64,000 nucleotides of DNA, taken from positions 248,001-312,000 of the forward strand of contig CAYMPH010000001.1 in the NCBI GenBank assembly GCA_964392365.1, in the 5' to 3' direction. This DNA is from CAYMPH01 sp964392365. GTDB taxonomy: Bacteria; Spirochaetota; UBA4802; UBA5550. Every line of letters starts with the position of its first letter. Positions within the stretch are counted from its first letter, which is position 1. The translations under genes were made by a program, and so were the position numbers. Shown one piece after another: positions 1 to 8,412 of the stretch. Under the pieces are notes generated by a model. It saw nothing but the letters and a program-made list of their open reading frames with translations. It was not told the origin of the DNA and searched no databases.

Positions 1-2
1 GA

Positions 3-362
3 TTTTTTCTTACTGGAGACAGGATTGAACTTTTAGAAAACGGAAAGTTTACACTGCTCGGACGTGCTGATGGTATAGTCAAGGTTGGCGGCAGGAGAGT
101 TGATCTTGCGGAAATTCAGAATAGGATTAAAAAAATTTCCGGGGTAAAGGATGCTGTGGTGGTTTCTGTTCCTGTTCCAGGGGGAAGGGAGAATGTGATA
201 TCAGCCTTAATTGAAGGAGATATTGATGTGCAGATTATCCGGAATACTCTAATGAGCCAGCTTGAGCCGTATGCTGTACCGAAAAAAATAAAAGTTGTGA
301 AAAAAATTCCATTAACATCAGCCGGAAAATATAATAAAACGGAAATAGATAAACTATTATGA
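3..362 (+). CDS. AMP-dependent acyl-CoA/acyl-ACP synthetase, C-terminal part (5' truncated by window edge)
   Basis: The reading frame is open from the window edge and encodes the small C-terminal domain of an adenylate-forming (ANL superfamily) ligase. The visible landmarks are a G-D-R motif about 7 residues in, then GRADGIVKVGGRRVDLAEI. This is the hinge and A8 core region that rotates over the active site between adenylation and thioester formation. A lysine close to the C-terminus (SAGKYNKTEI) matches the A10 catalytic lysine. The stop overlaps the fabD start in an ATGA junction, so the two are probably translated together. The neighbour suggests that it activates a carboxylic acid for acyl-ACP or lipid chemistry, but the substrate pocket lies outside the window and specificity cannot be read. 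Confidence 0.85.
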   Translation, partial: FFLTGDRIELLENGKFTLLGRADGIVKVGGRRVDLAEIQNRIKKISGVKDAVVVSVPVPGGRENVISALIEGDIDVQIIRNTLMSQLEPYAVPKKIKVVKKIPLTSAGKYNKTEIDKLL

Positions 363-1255
363 ACGGAAAAATTTTATTCATGTTCCCGGGACAGGGATCG
401 CAAAGACCAGGTATGAGATCATGCCTGACAGAAGAATCATCTGTATTTTTCAAAACAGCGGATGATGTGCTCGGATTCAGTCTGAGTGCAATTATTGATA
501 ACGGCCCGGAAGATGTTTTGACTAAAACTTCCAATGCTCAGCCTGCTCTTGTTGCTGTTGAAATTGCATATTCAGAAGCTCTTGTAAAAAAAGGATTTGT
601 GCCTGAAATTGTAACCGGGCATTCGCTTGGTGAATATTCAGCATTATGCTTCGCCGGCGTTATAGAATACAGCGACACTCTGAAGCTTGTGAGAAAAAGG
701 GGAGAGATCATGGAAAGATCTGTTCCCGGCAAAATGGCTGCAGTAATCGGAGCGGACCGTGAAAAACTTTCAGAAGTTGTTCGAAATGCAGGCTCTAAAG
801 GAATTATTGAAATTACAAATTATAATTCGCCACAGCAGGTGGTTATATCAGGCGCGAATGCTTCAATTGATGAAGCTGTGAAAATTATAAACGGAACAAA
901 TATCGGCAAAGCAATAATACTGAATGTATCAGGGCCTTTTCATTCATCTCTGATGAAACCTGCTGCGGAAGAATTCAAATCATATCTATCTGAAGTCCGT
1001 TTTAATAAGCCGGATAAAATTTTTATAGATAATGTTACAGGCATGGAAGAATCTGATCCGGAAAAAATAAGAGAGAAGCTTGTTAAGCAGCTGTATATGC
1101 CTGTTATGTGGGAAACAGCAGTTAAGAGCGCATATGATTCTGGTGCAGGGACTTTTATTGAGTGCGGTCCTGGAAATGTTCTTTCAGGGCTTGTAAAAAG
1201 AATTGTTAAAGGGTTGGATATTAAGCAGGGCGAAAATATTCTCGCGGAAAAATAA
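359..1255 (+). CDS. fabD: Malonyl-CoA:ACP transacylase (FabD-like)
   Basis: A 298-residue protein with the complete signature of malonyl-CoA:acyl-carrier-protein transacylases, the cytoplasmic enzyme that loads malonyl units onto ACP for fatty-acid elongation. The N-terminal FPGQGSQ motif is at residues 9-15. The nucleophile elbow GHSLGEYSAL carries Ser89, the carboxylate-binding arginine is Arg114 (VRKRGEIM), and the catalytic histidine is His195 (GPFHSSLM). Length and spacing match the E. coli enzyme family (about 300-310 aa). It overlaps the upstream ligase by 4 bp and the downstream flavoprotein by 1 bp (TAATG), so all three are likely one transcript. No other fab genes are adjacent, so a dedicated role with the upstream ligase rather than housekeeping synthesis remains possible. 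Confidence 0.95.
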   Translation: MNGKILFMFPGQGSQRPGMRSCLTEESSVFFKTADDVLGFSLSAIIDNGPEDVLTKTSNAQPALVAVEIAYSEALVKKGFVPEIVTGHSLGEYSALCFAGVIEYSDTLKLVRKRGEIMERSVPGKMAAVIGADREKLSEVVRNAGSKGIIEITNYNSPQQVVISGANASIDEAVKIINGTNIGKAIILNVSGPFHSSLMKPAAEEFKSYLSEVRFNKPDKIFIDNVTGMEESDPEKIREKLVKQLYMPVMWETAVKSAYDSGAGTFIECGPGNVLSGLVKRIVKGLDIKQGENILAEK

Positions 1256-1713
1256 TGAGAAGAAAAGATAAAGAAATAACAGATATAGATGAACTGGAAT
1301 CAATTTTGAATGAAGCTTATATATGCAGAATCGCTTTGTGTTTTGATAATATTCCTTATATCGTGCCGATGAATTTTGCTTATAAAAATAATTTTCTTTA
1401 TATGCATTCTTTTCCTGAAGGCAGAAAAATTGATATTATTAATAAAAACAGCAGTGTGTGTTTTGAAGCGGAAATTAAAACTGAAATTGTAAAATCCGAA
1501 AGCGCATGTTCATGGGGAATGAAATTCATGAGTGTTATTGGTTCAGGTACTGCTGAAATTGTTGATGATGAAACTCATAAAATGGATGCGCTGAATATTA
1601 TTATGGAAAAATATTCCGGAAAATCAGATTGGGAATTCAGTGATTCAATGGATAAAATTGCAGTATTAAAAATCCATGTAAAGGAAATGTCCGGGAAGAA
1701 ATCCGGGTATTAA
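1255..1713 (+). CDS. Pyridoxamine 5'-phosphate oxidase-family flavin-binding protein
   Basis: A 152-residue protein starting MRRKDKEI. This opening is typical of the NimA/Pyridox_ox_2 branch of the split-barrel FMN-binding superfamily. The core reads CRIALCFDNIPYIVPMNFAY, then LYMHSFPEGRKIDII, which fits the first barrel strands and the flavin phosphate-binding loop. Family members are small cytoplasmic flavoproteins, often annotated as nitroimidazole-reductase-like or general flavin reductases; the substrate here is unknown. The ATG overlaps the last base of the fabD stop, indicating translational coupling. It ends just before a hairpin repeat. Confidence 0.85.
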   Translation: MRRKDKEITDIDELESILNEAYICRIALCFDNIPYIVPMNFAYKNNFLYMHSFPEGRKIDIINKNSSVCFEAEIKTEIVKSESACSWGMKFMSVIGSGTAEIVDDETHKMDALNIIMEKYSGKSDWEFSDSMDKIAVLKIHVKEMSGKKSGY

Positions 1714-1721
1714 AAATAAAT

Positions 1722-1834
1722 GGAACGCGGATGACGCGGATGATTATGATGAACGCGGATAAGGATTATGACTTTTTTCAAAAGATTAAAAAAAATCATA
1801 ATAAATCATAAGCAATCCGCGTCATCAGCGTTCT
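1722..1834. repeat. Hairpin repeat A1 (cgcggat type)
   Basis: An imperfect inverted repeat fills the gap after the PPOX gene. The left arm begins gaacgcggatgacgcggat and the right arm ends atccgcgtcatcagcgttc, with an AT-rich centre. The left arm recurs nearly unchanged at 31529-31577, and a shorter relative is at 6098-6171. No reading frame crosses it. Confidence 0.8.
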
Positions 1835-1858
1835 ATCTTTCTTTAATTAAGAGGAAAA

Positions 1859-2938
1859 ATGAAAACAGAAAACTTTGTTGTTTATGCAGGTGAAAATGCT
1901 GCACAAAAAGTAAGAGACTCCGGACTGAAACAGGAAATGATTACAGGAATGGCTGGAGCTGCGGGAGGTCCAAAGTGGCTTGTTTTATACGGCATTGACA
2001 AAGCATTAACATCATGGCTGCCGGCAAAAAGAAAGAATCCTCTTTTTCTTACAGGATCATCCATAGCATCATGGAGATTCGCAGCATACGCGCATATAAA
2101 CAGGGAAAAATCACTGGAAAGATTCAGGGAAACTTATCTAAGCCAGAAGTATTCTGACAATCCTGATGTTAATGAAATAAGCGCTGAGACTGAAAGAATA
2201 ATGAATGTTTACCTTAATAAAAAATCTGAAACAGAAATAATAAGTCATCCGTATATAAGATTGAATTTTTTTGCGGTAAAATCTTTAAATTTAATGAAAT
2301 CAAATAATAACTTTGTTTTATCATCCGGTATGGTTGCAGCAGCTGTTGTGAATTTATTCAGCAGGAAAAATTTAAAACTTTTTTTTAACAGGGTTTTGTT
2401 TTATGATCCGAGAAATAAGCCGCCATATTTTAATTTAGATGATTTTCCCATTCAGAAAATTCCGCTATCCAAAAAAAATATTAAAGCAGCGCTTATGTCT
2501 TCGGGTTCAATACCGCTTGTAATGAAAGGAATTGAAAATATTGATGGAGCGGAAAATGGCATTTACAGGGATGGAGGCATGATAGATTATCATCTTGATA
2601 TTCCTCATACCGGCGATGAAAATGGACTGGTGCTGTATCCGCATTATACATCATCAATTATTCCAGGATGGCTTGATAAGATAAATCCATTACGAAAGCC
2701 TCATGCGGAAAATTTTAAAAATGTTCTATTTGTAGCTCCATCATCGGAATTTATAAAAAAACTTCCTTATAGCAAAATTCCTGACAGAAATGATTTTAAA
2801 AATTTTAAAAACAGGGATCTCGATCGTATTAATTACTGGAACAGTGTAACAGACTCAAGCGTAAGGCTTGGTGAGGAAATTCTCGAAAGTATTGAATCCG
2901 GTAAAATTAAAAAGCTGGTAAAGGATTTTAGTTTCTGA
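1859..2938 (+). CDS. Patatin-like phospholipase family protein
   Basis: A 359-residue protein with the patatin fold landmarks. An oxyanion-type glycine stretch GAAGGPKWL is at residues 33-41. The nucleophile elbow is GSSIA (residues 66-70, probable nucleophile Ser68). The catalytic Asp is in RDGGMIDYHLD (Asp238). The last glycine of the usual GxSxG elbow is alanine here. Patatin-like enzymes are Ser-Asp dyad lipid acyl hydrolases. No signal peptide is evident, so it probably acts in the cytoplasm or at the inner membrane face. The stop is 1 bp before the nadK start, so the lipase, nadK and recN form a continuous run. A ribosome-binding site (gaggaaaa) precedes the ATG. Confidence 0.85.
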   Translation: MKTENFVVYAGENAAQKVRDSGLKQEMITGMAGAAGGPKWLVLYGIDKALTSWLPAKRKNPLFLTGSSIASWRFAAYAHINREKSLERFRETYLSQKYSDNPDVNEISAETERIMNVYLNKKSETEIISHPYIRLNFFAVKSLNLMKSNNNFVLSSGMVAAAVVNLFSRKNLKLFFNRVLFYDPRNKPPYFNLDDFPIQKIPLSKKNIKAALMSSGSIPLVMKGIENIDGAENGIYRDGGMIDYHLDIPHTGDENGLVLYPHYTSSIIPGWLDKINPLRKPHAENFKNVLFVAPSSEFIKKLPYSKIPDRNDFKNFKNRDLDRINYWNSVTDSSVRLGEEILESIESGKIKKLVKDFSF

Positions 2939-2939
2939 T

Positions 2940-3800
2940 ATGAATAATATAAAAACAGTTTCAGTTAATCTCAGGCCGGATGATGAAAGTTCAATTGTAA
3001 TAATAAAGGAACTTGCGGCTTTATTAAAAAGCAGAAATATTAAAATGCTTCTGCCGGATTCACCTGCAGTTAGAAACTTCGGATTTACTGAATATATTTC
3101 ATCTACGGAAGATTTTGTGAGCAGAAGCGATCTTGTTATTGTAATCGGAGGGGATGGTACTTTTCTGAGAACTGCAAGACTTTTTTCCGGTACAGAAATT
3201 CCTATATTCGGCATTAACAGGGGACGGCTCGGTTTTCTGACAGAATTTAATCCGAATGAATATCTTGTGCATCTGGAAAATGTTCTAAGCGGGAAATATT
3301 CTGTAGTTGAAAGAATATTAATTGAGGCTTTTTATAAAGGTGCAAATGGTGAGAGAAGCATATGTTTTCTTAATGATGCTGTTATATCAAAGGGAGCTTT
3401 TTCAAGAGCTATCAGGCTTGATCTTGAAATCGACGGTATATTCCTGAATTCCTATTCAGGTGACGGCCTTATAATTTCCACGCCTACTGGCTCAACAGCT
3501 TACTCACTTTCAGCCGGAGGTCCGATAATAATTCCAACAGAAAATGTTATTCTGCTTACACCGATCTGTCCGCATACTCTTGCAATGAGGCCCATGATAT
3601 TTCCATTTACATCAACACTCACGGCACGCGTGGTTTCTGACGTGGAAAATTTATTATTGACAATCGATGGTCAGGAAGCTATCAGCATTAATGGCGGAGA
3701 TGAGATATCTTTCAGGAAATCCAGCAGAAAAATAAAACTAATACCGCACCCCGATAAAAATTATTATCTGATTCTTCGGGAAAAACTCGGATGGGGTTAA
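2940..3800 (+). CDS. nadK: NAD kinase
   Basis: A 286-residue cytoplasmic enzyme that phosphorylates NAD to NADP. The diagnostic GGDGT motif is at residues 70-74, followed by INRGRLGFLTE (the NAD-binding loop). An Asn-Asp pair is at 145-146, and TPTGSTAYSLSAGGP is at residues 181-195. Length and motif spacing are standard for bacterial NadK. It is followed 4 bp later by recN, an order seen in many bacteria. Nothing unusual was noted. Confidence 0.97.
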   Translation: MNNIKTVSVNLRPDDESSIVIIKELAALLKSRNIKMLLPDSPAVRNFGFTEYISSTEDFVSRSDLVIVIGGDGTFLRTARLFSGTEIPIFGINRGRLGFLTEFNPNEYLVHLENVLSGKYSVVERILIEAFYKGANGERSICFLNDAVISKGAFSRAIRLDLEIDGIFLNSYSGDGLIISTPTGSTAYSLSAGGPIIIPTENVILLTPICPHTLAMRPMIFPFTSTLTARVVSDVENLLLTIDGQEAISINGGDEISFRKSSRKIKLIPHPDKNYYLILREKLGWG

Positions 3801-3804
3801 TGCT

Positions 3805-5511
3805 ATGCTTGCCGAGCTTAGAATAAAAAATTTTGTTATAATTGAAGATCTTTCTATTCCTTTTTCCAAAGGACTTAATATCTTTACCGGCGAAACCGGT
3901 GCAGGAAAATCAATTCTGATTGACGCGCTTTCAGGAGTGCTCGGTGAAAAAATGACAACTGATGTGATACGCACAGGTTATGATAAATCTGTACTTGAGG
4001 GCGTATTCGAAATATCATCTGTTTCAGATGTAAGGACTATTTTAAATGATTCCGGCATTGATTTTGACGGAGATTCTCTTATTCTAAGGAGAGAGCTTTA
4101 TTCAAGCGGGAAGGGAAGATGCTTTGCAAATTCAGTGCAGATCCCGGTATCGAAATTAAAGGAAATTGCCGACAGCCTTGTTGATATTCACGGACAGAAC
4201 GAGCATCAGACAATTGTAAATATTTCCAGGCACAGGGAACTGCTCGATGCTTTCAGCGGACACAGGGAAATTGTTGATAGAATAAGGGGTCTGCATTCCA
4301 GACTCCAGGAGCTTAGAGATAGTCTCGGTTCATTTGAAATTGATGAAAGGGAAAAGGCGCGCCGTATAGAGTATAATTCTTTTGCAATAAAAGAAATTAA
4401 TTCCGCAAATCTTAAACAGGGCGAGGAGGATGATCTCAGGAATGAATCCCATCTTCTTGCCAATGCAGAGAAATTATTCAAAGAAATAAATTCCGCTTCT
4501 TCGCTGATGAAGGACGAATCAGGAATTATTCAGAAGCTGAAAATGACAGAGCAATCTCTTTCAAGAGTAACGGAATTCGACACTGAAGTTTCAGGTGTGC
4601 TCGATTCGATCAGGGAGGCTCTATACAATCTTGAAGACGCTTCCAACTTTTTAAGGGATTATGAGAAAAATATAGATTTTTCTCCAGAAAGGATTAATCA
4701 GGTTGAGGAAAGGCTTGCCCTGATATCGTCATTTAAAAAGAAATATGGATCCATAATTGAAGAAATTCTTGAATATGCAGAGAAAGCTCAAAAGGAGCTC
4801 GACGCTATAAATTCCGGAGAAGAGGAAATAGGCAGGCTGAAAGAGGAATTCAGGCTTGCTGTTCAGGATGCGAAAAAGACAGCGCTTGAACTTTCAGAAA
4901 GCAGAAAAGCTTCAGCGAAGAAGCTTGAAGAACTTGTAATGAATGAGCTTCGTGATCTTGGAATGTCGGGCACACAGTTCCGCGTTTCAATTAAAAGGGA
5001 AGTAAGCCCTGACGGCGAAATCGAAGCGGATGATAAAAAATATGTTCTGTATCCTCACGGTATTGACAGAGTTGAGTTCATGCTTTCTGCAAACGCAGGA
5101 GAGGAGCTCAGGCAGCTTAGGAAGGTAGCATCAGGCGGTGAGATGTCCAGGATAATGCTTGCTTTGAAAAACGTACTTCTTTCATCGGATATTGTAGAGA
5201 CGCTTATATTCGACGAGGTTGATGCTGGTATCAGCGGGAAAACCGCGGAGATAGTAGGGAAAAAATTAAAATCGCTCAGCAAAGACAGGCAGGTTCTGAT
5301 AATAACGCACCTTCCTCAGATTGCAGCCATGTCTGATTCGCATTTCTCGGTTCAGAAACTAAAATCAGGCGAAAGGATTGCCACAGACGTGAAGCAGCTT
5401 TCACGCAGAGAAAAAATCCGTGAAGTTGCACGTATGCTTGCCGGTGAAACAATAACTGATCTTTCAGTAAAACACGCCGAGGAAATGGTTACCCTCGCAG
5501 AAAAAAAATAA
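3805..5511 (+). CDS. recN: DNA repair protein RecN
   Basis: A 568-residue SMC-like ATPase for double-strand-break repair. Walker A is GETGAGKS at residues 29-36. The QNEHQ region (131-135) follows the first ATPase lobe. A coiled-coil middle (about 150-370, rich in Glu/Lys/Leu) separates the lobes. The ABC signature SGGEMSR is at 443-449, and Walker B TLIFDEVD is at 466-473. Length agrees with the family (about 550-570 aa). It starts 4 bp after nadK and its stop overlaps the start of the next gene (TAATG), so co-translation with the metallopeptidase-like gene is likely. RecN is normally SOS-induced; no LexA-type box was recognised nearby. Confidence 0.97.
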   Translation: MLAELRIKNFVIIEDLSIPFSKGLNIFTGETGAGKSILIDALSGVLGEKMTTDVIRTGYDKSVLEGVFEISSVSDVRTILNDSGIDFDGDSLILRRELYSSGKGRCFANSVQIPVSKLKEIADSLVDIHGQNEHQTIVNISRHRELLDAFSGHREIVDRIRGLHSRLQELRDSLGSFEIDEREKARRIEYNSFAIKEINSANLKQGEEDDLRNESHLLANAEKLFKEINSASSLMKDESGIIQKLKMTEQSLSRVTEFDTEVSGVLDSIREALYNLEDASNFLRDYEKNIDFSPERINQVEERLALISSFKKKYGSIIEEILEYAEKAQKELDAINSGEEEIGRLKEEFRLAVQDAKKTALELSESRKASAKKLEELVMNELRDLGMSGTQFRVSIKREVSPDGEIEADDKKYVLYPHGIDRVEFMLSANAGEELRQLRKVASGGEMSRIMLALKNVLLSSDIVETLIFDEVDAGISGKTAEIVGKKLKSLSKDRQVLIITHLPQIAAMSDSHFSVQKLKSGERIATDVKQLSRREKIREVARMLAGETITDLSVKHAEEMVTLAEKK

Positions 5512-6080
5512 TGCCCCAGGACTCAATTAATCTCTCCGACGTATTATCTCTGATTGTACATTCTGCAATAGAACAATGTGCTCTGTTTTCTCATATAGAT
5601 TTGTCAAAATGCCGGATATGCATTTCATCCAGCCGCAGCGGAAGAGGCGGCATTTACGGAAAGCTTGTACCGTTGAGATTTGAAAACGGTGAACGGACTC
5701 TCATCTATAGAGGGAAAAAATATTCTATTCCGCAAATTTTTGTAAAGGAAATAGAAATTCTTTATATAGTATATTTTTATATGCCGAAATTTTTTGATCT
5801 TCCTGCTAAAGATAAACTTAATGTAATTTTCCATGAACTGTATCATATAAGTCCTGAATTTAATGGTGATATAAGGAGAATGGGAAAGGTTAAGGCTGCA
5901 CACGGGCATTCAAAAAAACACTATGATTCCAATTATGAAAAAGAGCTGAATGATTTTTATTCATATATAGAAAAAACTCCTTTTATAAATTTTCTCAGGC
6001 TTGATGAAAAAGGTTTAAAGAAAAATTTTAAAAAAATTAAATCTTCCAGAATGAAACTTCCAAGGCCTGTTATAGTTTGA
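5511..6080 (+). CDS. Putative zinc metallopeptidase (PhageMetallopep-like)
   Basis: A 189-residue protein with a zinc-peptidase-like HELYH motif at residues 108-112. It is followed by a second histidine group (His131, His133, His137 in AAHGHSKKHYD) that could supply the third ligand. This arrangement resembles the 'putative metallopeptidase' family (PF18894), known from phages, archaea and bacterial chromosomes, whose role is not established. There is no signal peptide. The lysine-rich tail (LKKNFKKIKSSRMK) could contact nucleic acid or membrane. The ATG overlaps the recN stop, which suggests a link with DNA repair, but that is inference. The call rests on the motif and overall layout only. 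Confidence 0.65.
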   Translation: MPQDSINLSDVLSLIVHSAIEQCALFSHIDLSKCRICISSSRSGRGGIYGKLVPLRFENGERTLIYRGKKYSIPQIFVKEIEILYIVYFYMPKFFDLPAKDKLNVIFHELYHISPEFNGDIRRMGKVKAAHGHSKKHYDSNYEKELNDFYSYIEKTPFINFLRLDEKGLKKNFKKIKSSRMKLPRPVIV

Positions 6081-6097
6081 AATTTATAAAAAAAATA

Positions 6098-6171
6098 ATA
6101 GAACACGGATGACACGGATAAAGAATAATATTTAAAAAAAATCCGTGACATCTGTGTCATCCGTGTTCTAT
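6098..6171. repeat. Hairpin repeat A2 (cacggat type)
   Basis: A nearly perfect stem-loop: atagaacacggatgacac on the left pairs with gtgtcatccgtgttctat on the right, around an A/T-rich loop. It lies 18 bp after the metallopeptidase stop and could act as a transcription barrier, but there is no terminal U-tract. The unit is related to A1 at 1722-1834. Confidence 0.8.
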
Positions 6172-6224
6172 TGAATATTTTAAAAATTGTTAAAGTTAAG
6201 CTGTTAACGAAAAGATTAGCACTT

Positions 6225-6445
6225 TGTCATTCCCGCGCAGGCGGGAATCCAGAATTTTAATTAAAAATAATTTTCAAAAACATGCTTACTATTAAAAGAT
6301 TAGAAATATTTATTTAGGTCTTTCTGATAATCTGATTAAATATTAAAACTATTATAGATTTTTTTTGCTGTTTAGATGATAAGTTTATCAATAATAAAAA
6401 TGGATTCACCCGAGGGTGCAGGCCATCGCATTCGCGGGAATGACA
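6225..6445. mobile_element. MITE-like element B1 with tgtcattcccgcg ends
   Basis: A 221-bp non-coding element. The left end is tgtcattcccgcgcaggcgg followed by gaatccag; the right end is the inverse (cgcgggaatgaca). The centre is AT-rich and has no open frame. Its right end shares a 29-nt stretch (6401-6429, beginning tggattcacccgagg) with element B3 at 47226-47254. Short non-coding length, terminal inverted repeats and multiple dispersed copies fit a miniature inverted-repeat element. No matching transposase is in the window. Confidence 0.7.
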
Positions 6446-6465
6446 AAGCATCGTAATTTTATTAC

Positions 6466-6495
6466 TTGACTTTCCCGGCGGATAAAGTTTAGTAA
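6466..6495 (+). promoter_or_regulatory. Possible sigma-70-type promoter upstream of the 6523 gene
   Basis: A TTGACT box at 6466-6471 is followed after 18 bp by TAGTAA at 6490-6495, 27 bp before the ATG at 6523. It begins 20 bp after MITE B1, so the element and this promoter lie side by side. The -10 match is only fair. Confidence 0.35.
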
Positions 6496-6522
6496 AATAT
6501 ATTTATTTTTAAGGGGTTAACC

Positions 6523-6927
6523 ATGGAAGTTTTTGACGGCTTTATTTCTGCAGTTGCGAGTGAATTTAAAATTAAATTCAACAAGGATGCTGAAGGAAGC
6601 TATACAACTAAAATAGAATTTGAGAATAACCGTTCTCAGGAAATGCTTGTTACACTCACAAAAGATGAATCCGGCGACAGAGTTATAAATTATTACTCGA
6701 TTATTGGAACACTTAAAAAAGATTTATGCGAGCTGTATAAATATAGCCTGCAGCTGAATACAGGGCTTTCATACGGGGCTATTGCTTTGCTTAATAATAC
6801 TCTAATTTTAAGAAATTCAATTATGCTTCAGGATTGCGATCCTGCAAGATTTATGAAGTCGCTGCTTTACATTGCTGCAAAAGCTGATGAGCTCGAAGAA
6901 ATGCTGCTTAATGTAAATGTTAATTAG
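6523..6927 (+). CDS. Hypothetical protein, possibly CesT/YbjN-like fold
   Basis: A 134-residue acidic, soluble protein with no signal peptide, preceded by a good ribosome-binding site (aagggg). The pattern is an N-terminal helix, a run of beta segments (TTKIEFENN, EMLVTLTKDE, VINYYSIIG), a helix with LCELYKYSLQLN, a further strand pair and a C-terminal helix. This order resembles the chaperone/YbjN fold found in type III secretion chaperones and stress proteins. That is a shape argument only; no specific motif identifies it. It is convergent with the phosphate transporter gene (8-bp gap) and has its own candidate promoter. Confidence 0.6.
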   Translation: MEVFDGFISAVASEFKIKFNKDAEGSYTTKIEFENNRSQEMLVTLTKDESGDRVINYYSIIGTLKKDLCELYKYSLQLNTGLSYGAIALLNNTLILRNSIMLQDCDPARFMKSLLYIAAKADELEEMLLNVNVN

Positions 6928-6935
6928 GGGATAAT

Positions 6936-8408
6936 TCAATTAGAAAATATTTTTTTTAGATATAGAAGCTTTGTTCTAATATCCTGGTTGTAAATTTTAT
7001 TTGTTTTATCCTCTGGTTTGAATTTCCATTCATCTGATAATGCTGAAAGGGCTTCATTCATTTCCCATGAATGAGTGAATTTTCTGCCATCAATAGATTT
7101 TAAAATATCCAACTGAACCGGACTAAGCCACTTATTTAAAGAAATATTGTTTTTCTGATTATAGGAAATTTTAATATTATCGATTTTTGAATATTCAATT
7201 ATTTTAATAATATTTTCGCGCGTAAGCGACTCATCTGTATTTAGTGTGTCATAAATCTCATATTCATTATTGAAACGCATATCCTTCAGTACTTTTATTT
7301 TACCGCTGATAAGATTTTTTTCTTCCAGTTTACTGATTACCTCGCCGGATAAAACATAAATAGATGGTTTATAAACTTTCTGGTTAAAAACATTCTGCAT
7401 AAAAAAAAGCGATACAAGACATATAAGACCTGCTATTATAGGAGTTGTGACCCATCCTGAAGAAATTTTAGATATTACTTTCAGATTTATATTTCTTGCT
7501 CCCCTGGCAAAGCCGATTCCTATAACTGCCCCCACAACAGCCTGTGAGCTTGACACAGGTACAAGCGGAATAGTTGGAAGGCCGTTTACTGCTAGAAAAT
7601 TTTCAAGTCCCTGTGAAGAAAAAAGAAAAAGAACAAAGGATGTTGCAGTAACTACCACAAGAGCAGCCTCAGGTGTTAATTCAATTATTTTAGCACCAAC
7701 TGTATTCATCACTTTGTAGGAATAAGTTATTATGCCTGCAGCTATTGCAATTCCACCTAAGAGAAAAAGCTGCTCTGTAGATGTTAAGGAAAACAACCTG
7801 AAATCAAGCGGTTTAAAATTTGTTGAATCAATAAAAACTCCCATTACATTTGCAATGTTATTCGCTCCGAGAGAATATGATCCGAATGCCCCTACCAGAA
7901 GAAGGCCTAATCTTGTTATAAAGTCAAGATGGAGAAGATGAATTCTCAGATTATGAAGAATAAATTTTACAAAATTATAAATCAGGAAAGAAAATAATGC
8001 AGCTAAAATAGGACAGATTACCCAGGTAGCAATGATTGTGCTCATTATTGTATAATCAGTTATTGAACCGGAAAATATATTCCAGCCGATTATAGCTCCA
8101 ACTATTGCCTGTGTAGTTGAAACCGGCAGTTCAACCATAGTCATTCCATACACGGTTAAGCCTGCTGCAAGTGCAACGATAAAAGCTCCTGCAATTTCAT
8201 TAACAGCTCCAAGCTCGCCAAGTGAGTGTGCTGTTCCTGAACCCGACATGACAGCCCCTGCAATTACAAAGATTGAAGCGATAATTGCAGCTGTACGGAA
8301 CTTTACCATTTTTGAACCAACTGCAGTTCCAAAAACATTTGCCGCGTCATTTGCTCCAAGAGACCAGCCGAGAAGAAGTCCGCCGGATAAAAATAAAAGC
8401 AGTGTCAT
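6936..8408 (-). CDS. pit: Inorganic phosphate transporter, PiT family, with C-terminal extension
   Basis: A 490-residue polytopic membrane protein. Both halves carry the PiT signature: GANDAANVFGTAVGS near residues 18-32 and GANNIANVMGV near residue 180. The conserved PVSTTQAIVGAIIG and PVSSSQAVVGAVIGIG segments follow in each half. PiT proteins move phosphate (as metal phosphate or with H+/Na+) across the inner membrane. After the last membrane segment (FMQNVFNQ, near residue 340) there is a hydrophilic extension of about 140 residues, predicted cytoplasmic, which compact bacterial PiT proteins lack. It sits 4 bp downstream of its DUF47 partner gene, the usual pairing. Confidence 0.93.
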   Translation of the reverse strand: MTLLLFLSGGLLLGWSLGANDAANVFGTAVGSKMVKFRTAAIIASIFVIAGAVMSGSGTAHSLGELGAVNEIAGAFIVALAAGLTVYGMTMVELPVSTTQAIVGAIIGWNIFSGSITDYTIMSTIIATWVICPILAALFSFLIYNFVKFILHNLRIHLLHLDFITRLGLLLVGAFGSYSLGANNIANVMGVFIDSTNFKPLDFRLFSLTSTEQLFLLGGIAIAAGIITYSYKVMNTVGAKIIELTPEAALVVVTATSFVLFLFSSQGLENFLAVNGLPTIPLVPVSSSQAVVGAVIGIGFARGARNINLKVISKISSGWVTTPIIAGLICLVSLFFMQNVFNQKVYKPSIYVLSGEVISKLEEKNLISGKIKVLKDMRFNNEYEIYDTLNTDESLTRENIIKIIEYSKIDNIKISYNQKNNISLNKWLSPVQLDILKSIDGRKFTHSWEMNEALSALSDEWKFKPEDKTNKIYNQDIRTKLLYLKKIFSN

Positions 8409-8412
8409 TTCT

